Virus record (IMG/VR): IMGVR_UViG_3300048589_000640
Span: 1 to 25,790 of that record
Length of the DNA: 25,790 bases
Direction: 5' to 3' (one strand)
Source of the DNA: a virus
The notes under the pieces are model-generated. The model made no database searches, was not told the DNA's origin, and saw only the letters and a list, made by a program, of their open reading frames with translations. Shown here piece by piece: positions 22,255 to 25,790 of the stretch. Made by a program: the position numbers and the translations under genes. How positions within the stretch are numbered: the first letter of the stretch is position 1; each line of letters opens with the position of its first letter.

Positions 22255-22532
22255 GCGCCGGGCTGACGATGCCGGACGAGACGCTGGAGTGGTTGGGCGA
22301 CCGCTTCACTGCGTCGTCGCTGCGCGACGGCATGACTTTCGAGCAGTTTCTGGCGCTGCCGCAGGCGACGCGTGAGCACCGCCTCGCGCTGCAGTCCGAC
22401 ATCGATGCCGTTGAGCGGCAGGCGGCGCAAGCCCTGCCTCCGCGCAGCACCAGCCACAACCGCACCGTGATTGAGCCGGTGAAGCCGCCTGTGCGGCTTC
22501 GCCGGAATCCCTGGTTCTTTCGCCGGCGCTGA
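22251..22532 (+). CDS. Small basic protein, unknown function
   Basis: ATG at 22251 overlaps the preceding stop (ATGA). The 93-residue product (MSAGLTMPDETLEWLGDRFT) is helical in its first two thirds and ends in a strongly basic tail (VRLRRNPWFFRRR). The bases coding for the tail include a stable hairpin (22476-22505). No family recognised. Confidence 0.7.
   Translation: MSAGLTMPDETLEWLGDRFTASSLRDGMTFEQFLALPQATREHRLALQSDIDAVERQAAQALPPRSTSHNRTVIEPVKPPVRLRRNPWFFRRR
22476..22505 (+). other. Stable hairpin at the end of the small basic gene, before gam
   Basis: GAAGCCGC (22481-22488) and GCGGCTTC (22493-22500) form a perfect 8-bp stem with a CTGT loop. The stem extends past one mismatch through CCGG on both sides (22476-22479, 22502-22505). 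No T-run follows. It could slow polymerase or set the 3' end of processed mRNA between the transposition genes and gam. Confidence 0.5.
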
Positions 22533-22589
22533 TGCGCGGCACCTGGACTCTGCCGCCCCCGCGGAACTCCAGCCCTTCAAGGAATCCCA

Positions 22590-23114
22590 ATGAGCACCAT
22601 GAACGACATCGAAACTCTGGCCAAGCAGCTCGCCGACGCGCGGGCCGAACTGGCCGACCGCCTGCAGCGCATCAAGGACGAGCAGGAATCCGTCAAGCGT
22701 CGCTACCTGCAAGGCGCCAAGAACTCCGTCGAGCGCGTGCGCGCCGCTCACCTGGCGCTGTCCGAGGCGGTCGAGGCTGCACCCCAGCTGTTCGTCAAGC
22801 CCAAGACCCGGGTGTTCCACGGCCTGCGTGTTGGCTGGATGAAGCAGCGCGGCAAGCTGCTGTGGGACAAGGCTGAGAACGTGATTGCCGCCCTGCGCAA
22901 GCTGCTGGGAGCGGAAGCAGAGCAGTACATCGACACCAAGGAGACGCCGAGCAAGGAGCGCCTCGAGAACCTGCCCGCCGCGCAGCTGCGCCGCATTGGC
23001 GTCACCGTTACCGACGACACCGACGCCGTCGTGGTCAAGGCCACGGGCGGCGACATCGAGAAGCTGATCGACGCCCTCATCGGCAATGAAGAGGTCGAGG
23101 AGCTGGTGTCCTGA
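22590..23114 (+). CDS. gam: Gam-like host-nuclease inhibitor / DNA-end protector
   Basis: This 174-residue protein has the length of Mu Gam and the same layout: a long N-terminal coiled coil (IETLAKQLADARAELADRLQ), then VFHGLRVGWMKQRGKLLW, then YIDTKETPSKERLENLPAAQ, a segment like RTKQEINKEAIL in Mu Gam. Gam binds double-strand DNA ends like Ku and blocks exonucleases. AAGGAA lies six bases before the ATG. Its stop overlaps the next ATG (TGATG). Confidence 0.88.
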   Translation: MSTMNDIETLAKQLADARAELADRLQRIKDEQESVKRRYLQGAKNSVERVRAAHLALSEAVEAAPQLFVKPKTRVFHGLRVGWMKQRGKLLWDKAENVIAALRKLLGAEAEQYIDTKETPSKERLENLPAAQLRRIGVTVTDDTDAVVVKATGGDIEKLIDALIGNEEVEELVS

Positions 23115-23482
23115 TGGACCGCGAAGCCGCCCTCCGCAAACTGCGCGCCTGCCTTCGCCTGGCGTCCTCTTCGAACCCGAACGAGGCCGCCACCGCCCTG
23201 CGCCAGGCACAGGCGATGATGGCCGCCTACGGCCTTTCCGTCGACGACGTCGACAAGGACGAGATCCGCGAGCACGCCGCCAGGACCCGGAGCCGTGGTG
23301 GCTACCTGCCGGCCCATGTGTGGGAACTCGCCTGCCTGGTGGCTAAGCTCTTCCGTGGCTTTGTCTACCAGAATATGGACTCGTCGAGTGGAGTCGATTT
23401 GGTTGCGCGAGTCGGCAAGAAGGTCGCAGGCCGCCTGCTCGACGGTGCTATTCACGATGCCTTTCCGGTGGTCAGGACGTGA
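23114..23482 (+). CDS. DUF2786 family protein
   Basis: The N-terminal about 40 residues (MDREAALRKLRACLRLASSS, then NPNEAATALRQAQAMMAAYG) match the DUF2786 signature, common in transposable phages between gam and gemA. The rest, to residue 122, includes HVWELACLVAKLFRGF and GKKVAGRLLDGAIHDAF. The function is not known. ATG overlaps the gam stop, and its own stop overlaps the next GTG. Confidence 0.87.
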   Translation: MDREAALRKLRACLRLASSSNPNEAATALRQAQAMMAAYGLSVDDVDKDEIREHAARTRSRGGYLPAHVWELACLVAKLFRGFVYQNMDSSSGVDLVARVGKKVAGRLLDGAIHDAFPVVRT

Positions 23483-23976
23483 GCCGCGCTCGCTCCGGCA
23501 AACCCGCGCAGTCGGCTCGCTCGGTCGACCTGGCCAAGATCCACATTGCCGCGACCGCACTCGGCATGATCAAGCCCGGCGACCGGGACACCTATGTCGC
23601 CATGCTGCGCGAGGTCGCCAAGGTCGACTCCGCTGCGGACCTGGACGCCGCCGGCCGAGCCAGGGTGTTGGCGCATCTGCGCAGCTGTGGCTGGGCAGAT
23701 CCCTCTCACCAGAAGCCTCCCGAAAGCACCGTGCGCTACGAACGCGGCACGCCGGCCGCACTGATCCGCTGGCTGTGGACACAGCTGGCCAAGGCCGGCC
23801 TGGTGGACGACAGCTCAGAGCGCGCCCTGCGGCGCTACATCGCCAACCATGCAGGCCTGGGCACGCCGCCAGAAACGATCACCGAGCGCGACCCTCGCCA
23901 CCTGGACCGCAAGGAAACCAGCCAGGTCATCGAGCAGCTCAAGCGCTGGCTCGCGCGGAAGGACGGTCAGGCATGA
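23479..23976 (+). CDS. gemA: GemA family protein (Mu gp16, DUF1018)
   Basis: A 165-residue protein of the GemA/DUF1018 family: LAKIHIAATALGMIKPGDRD, then YVAMLREVAKVDSAADLDAA, then VLAHLRSCGW, with the C-terminal LIRWLWTQLAKAGLVDDSSE segment also typical. In Mu, gemA affects host gene expression and DNA supercoiling. GTG at 23479 overlaps the preceding stop (GTGA). The stop overlaps the mor start (ATGA), so the gemA-mor order is as in Mu. Confidence 0.92.
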   Translation: MSRARSGKPAQSARSVDLAKIHIAATALGMIKPGDRDTYVAMLREVAKVDSAADLDAAGRARVLAHLRSCGWADPSHQKPPESTVRYERGTPAALIRWLWTQLAKAGLVDDSSERALRRYIANHAGLGTPPETITERDPRHLDRKETSQVIEQLKRWLARKDGQA

Positions 23977-24353
23977 CCGACGAACGCCATAGCTCCAACG
24001 CACAGCGCGTTCCCGAGCTCATGGTGGCGCTGGCCGACGTTGCCCAGCGCGTCATCCTGGCGCGCTGCCCGGAGTCGCTGGACCCGGACATCGGCAGTGA
24101 GATCGCGCGCGCATTCTGCATCGAGTTCGGTGGCGAACTGGTCTACATCCCCAAGGGTCACCACCTGGCCAAGCACGCCCGCGACCAGGCCCTGTACGAG
24201 TACTTCGTCCGGTCCGGCCGCAACGCTCAGGCCACCGGAAAGCAATTCGATCTCTGCGTGCAGCAGGTCTATCGGCGGATCAACATGATCGAAGAAGGCG
24301 AGGCCGCTCGTATCCAGCCCTCGCTGTTCGGCGGCGAGAGCACTGAGGGTTGA
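23973..24353 (+). CDS. mor: Mor-family transcription activator
   Basis: This 126-residue protein belongs to the Mor/C family: an N-terminal dimerisation part (VPELMVALADVAQRVILARC), then IAREFC-like IARAFCIEFGGELVYIPKGH, then a C-terminal helix-turn-helix (ATGKQFDLCVQQVYRRINMI). In Mu, Mor activates the middle promoter and C the late promoters. Here it is the last early gene and no second family member is visible. I infer that it directly activates the late motif seen at 2804 and 10349. A possible terminator follows at once. Confidence 0.92.
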   Translation: MTDERHSSNAQRVPELMVALADVAQRVILARCPESLDPDIGSEIARAFCIEFGGELVYIPKGHHLAKHARDQALYEYFVRSGRNAQATGKQFDLCVQQVYRRINMIEEGEAARIQPSLFGGESTEG

Positions 24354-24356
24354 TCG

Positions 24357-24395
24357 AGGCCGTTCTGGCCTTGCGCCGCCTTTCATCAGGCGCAA
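24357..24395 (+). terminator. Tandem hairpins after mor, possible early-operon terminator
   Basis: AGGCC-GTTCT-GGCCT (24357-24371) is followed by TTGCGCC (24371-24377) pairing with GGCGCAA (24389-24395). The sequence after them is CACTCTTTC, with only a short T-rich stretch, so an intrinsic terminator is plausible but not textbook. The place, between the last early gene and the phage end, suits a terminator. Confidence 0.5.
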
Positions 24396-24450
24396 CACTC
24401 TTTCAAAGTTGCCGCCCAAGTGTTCCCATGGTTTCCCACCATTTCCCGGA

Positions 24451-24491
24451 TTATCGTGCTCACCCCGGTCTATTTATCGTGCTCCCCGACA
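24451..24491. repeat. Phage end: two transposase-site-like direct repeats and terminus
   Basis: TTATCGTGCTC occurs at 24451-24461 and again at 24474-24484, 23 bases apart. Reading inward from the proposed end, the complementary strand begins TGTCGGGGAGCACGATAAAT. TG at the 5' end is the rule for Mu-like ends, and TGT is common for elements with a TniB/MuB-type partner. Three TTCCC-containing units at 24422-24450 lie just inside. The exact end (24491) is inferred, because the other end is not in the window to compare. Confidence 0.6.
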
Positions 24492-24844
24492 CGCTGAAGC
24501 GTCTGCAGCCGCGGTGCTTGCCGCGGGCTCGCGAAGCGGCTGGATCAGCATGGTTCAACGCGCGCCCCGGAATGGTGCAGTGCGAGATTGACGGCGACCC
24601 GGCTGGCTGTAATCTGCGCTCGCACTTCCGCACGGGGGCACGGCGGAAGCAGCGACCCGACCCGTCCGTCGTCCGGGCGAATTCCTGAGTTTGGTTCTCC
24701 GCAGATCAGCGGCGGTGCGGCGGCGTGTTGTTTGAAGCAGTGCGGAACGCGAAGCGCGGCCTGGCCGCATTCGCTGCGGTTGCTCGTTCGGCGGCGCGGG
24801 AAATCTCTCGCGTCGAATCCCTGGTCCTTCGAAGGAGTCTGGCA
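24492..24844. other. Bacterial leader region between phage end and protease gene
   Basis: These 353 bases hold no open frame that looks like a gene. Two hairpins are visible: CCGCGG-TGCTTG-CCGCGG (24509-24526) and CTTCCGC with GCGGAAG (24625-24631 / 24643-24649). No convincing -35/-10 pair was found. The region probably contains the natural leader of the protease gene, which the phage has left with at most about 350 bp of its original upstream DNA. Confidence 0.5.
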
Positions 24845-25790
24845 ATGCGTCATGTCGTACCTGCTGCACTGGCTTGCGCGATTTCGTTGTGTCTCATCGG
24901 CAGCGTCGACGCGCGCAGCGTCGCCAAGCCGGATGCCGGTTTCCGGCTCGGTGATGCGACCGTCCTGCCGTCGCCCGACCTGTCCAAGCTGACCGCTGAA
25001 GACGCCAAGACCATCGGCGGCGCCTACCGCTACGGGGTGCAGATTCCGGTCAGCGGCATGCGTATCGGTCAGAAGGGCTTTGGCAGCTGGAGCAGGACCG
25101 CCAAGGGCCAGTCGGTGTGGACTTGGAAAGCCGTCTCGCCGGCGGCGCGCACCATCGACATGCACTTCTCGCGTCTTGTTCTGCCTAGCAGCGCCACCCT
25201 GATCATCAAGGGCGAAGGCGAAGGCAATCAGCGCTTCATCGATGCCAGCCAGCTGAGCGGAACCGAGTTCTGGTCGCCCTACATTGCCGGCGAAAGCGTC
25301 ACCCTGCAGCTGGTGGTGGACGCCGCGCAGCAGAAGCAGGTGGAGCTTGAGCTGGCGGCAGTGACCCACGGCTACCGCGGCATCTTCGACACCGCCGACT
25401 CGCTCGAGAAGTCCGGCTCGTGCAACGTCGACACCATCTGTGCCACCGGCAATGCCTGGCGCGACCAGATCGACGCCGTCGGCCAGTACACCTTCAGCCA
25501 GGGCGGCAGCTCCTATGTCTGCACCGGTACCCTGCTGGCCAATACCTCCAACAGCACCACGCCCTACTTCCTCACCGCCAACCACTGCCTGAGCACGCAG
25601 ACCGTCGCCAGCACCATGGTGGTGTACTGGAACTACCAGAGCGCGACCTGCCGCACGGTGGGATCGACCGCCAGCGGCACGCCGATCAACAAGAGCATCG
25701 CCAGCCATTCGCAGTCCGGCGCCACCCTGCGGGCAACCCGCTCGGCCAGCGACTTCACCCTGGTGCAGCTCAACTCGGCGGTACCGACGG
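24845..25790 (+). CDS. Secreted lysyl-endopeptidase-like serine protease, N-terminal part
   Basis: AGGAG (24833-24837) lies seven bases before the ATG, and the frame stays open for 315 codons to the window edge. It has a signal peptide (MRHVVPAALACAISLCLIGS, then VDARS). A propeptide of about 165 residues follows, and then the mature-type start SGSCNVDTIC (from residue 190). This matches Achromobacter-type lysyl endopeptidase, which begins with SGSCN and paired cysteines. The trypsin-fold catalytic His247 is in TANHC and Asp303 in SDFTLVQLN. The catalytic Ser lies beyond the window. It is secreted and cleaves proteins, probably after Lys or a related residue. It is host DNA beside the phage. 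Confidence 0.9.
   Translation, partial: MRHVVPAALACAISLCLIGSVDARSVAKPDAGFRLGDATVLPSPDLSKLTAEDAKTIGGAYRYGVQIPVSGMRIGQKGFGSWSRTAKGQSVWTWKAVSPAARTIDMHFSRLVLPSSATLIIKGEGEGNQRFIDASQLSGTEFWSPYIAGESVTLQLVVDAAQQKQVELELAAVTHGYRGIFDTADSLEKSGSCNVDTICATGNAWRDQIDAVGQYTFSQGGSSYVCTGTLLANTSNSTTPYFLTANHCLSTQTVASTMVVYWNYQSATCRTVGSTASGTPINKSIASHSQSGATLRATRSASDFTLVQLNSAVPT

Larger units (their letters stand above)
1..24491. mobile_element. Mu-like transposable prophage (one end inside the window)
   Basis: The region carries a DDE transposase with a MuB-like ATPase, Gam, GemA and Mor on the plus strand, and lysis, terminase, portal, minor head and major head genes on the minus strand. This combination is diagnostic of transposable phages. 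The right boundary is placed at 24491 because two direct repeats and a CA-3' terminus lie there and a bacterial gene follows. The left boundary is beyond the window, as head genes are still running off the edge and no tail genes are seen. Early and late modules are divergent rather than colinear as in Mu. The genes that can be seen look intact, but completeness cannot be judged without the tail genes and the other end. Confidence 0.93.

Noticed and set aside
1-25790. tRNA genes, rRNA, CRISPR arrays
   Set aside because: I saw no cloverleaf-like sequence with tRNA boxes and no regularly spaced repeat array.

Overview
The window is most of a Mu-like (transposable) prophage, or the phage itself, followed by the start of a bacterial gene. 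The phage DNA runs from the left edge to about position 24491. From about 24492 the sequence is bacterial and leads into a secreted lysyl-endopeptidase-like serine protease at 24845. High GC, many GTG starts, tightly overlapping genes and this type of secreted protease suggest a high-GC gammaproteobacterium of the Lysobacteraceae/Xanthomonadaceae type. That host assignment is an inference, not something read directly. The other phage end lies outside the window.

Layout. On the minus strand, read from about 14.7 kb down to 1: a repressor-like Ner-fold regulator; a three-pass membrane protein; a ParB/Srx-like protein and a Dam-type adenine methyltransferase, which look like acquired cargo; a 338-bp structured gap; the lysis cassette (holin-like protein, SLT transglycosylase, nested Rz/Rz1); small Mu-type genes (TraR/DksA zinc finger, DUF2730-like, winged-helix protein, DUF3486 small terminase); large terminase; portal; Mu F-like minor head protein; a 66-aa ORF; a fused protease-scaffold-major head protein; and the start of one further structural gene. 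On the plus strand, read from 14.8 to 24.35 kb, is the early operon: two more Ner-like regulators, several small DNA-binding or coiled-coil proteins, a DUF3102-like protein, a DDE transposase, small ORFs, a MuB-like AAA+ ATPase, Gam-like, DUF2786, GemA and Mor. One small gene (15624-16076) runs against the early operon.

How the parts work together. A divergent control region (14710-14814) separates early from late or lysogenic transcription, and is flanked by three regulators sharing one Ner-like fold. Early transcription runs outward to the phage end at about 24491, marked by two direct repeats and a terminal TGTC on the complementary strand. The last early gene, Mor, probably activates the late promoters. 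A 24-bp motif with 21 of 24 matches lies just upstream of the lysis operon (10349-10372) and of the head-protease operon (2804-2827), the same two places where Mu has Plys and PI. A weaker third copy precedes the portal gene. Unlike Mu, early and late modules diverge, as in my recollection of BcepMu-type phages, and no separate C activator is visible.

The best candidates for something new are the methyltransferase/ParB-like cargo pair (10655-12935), the triple Ner-fold switch, the shared late-promoter motif, and the protease-scaffold-capsid polyprotein with its repeated F-x-E-A motif and embedded perfect palindrome.
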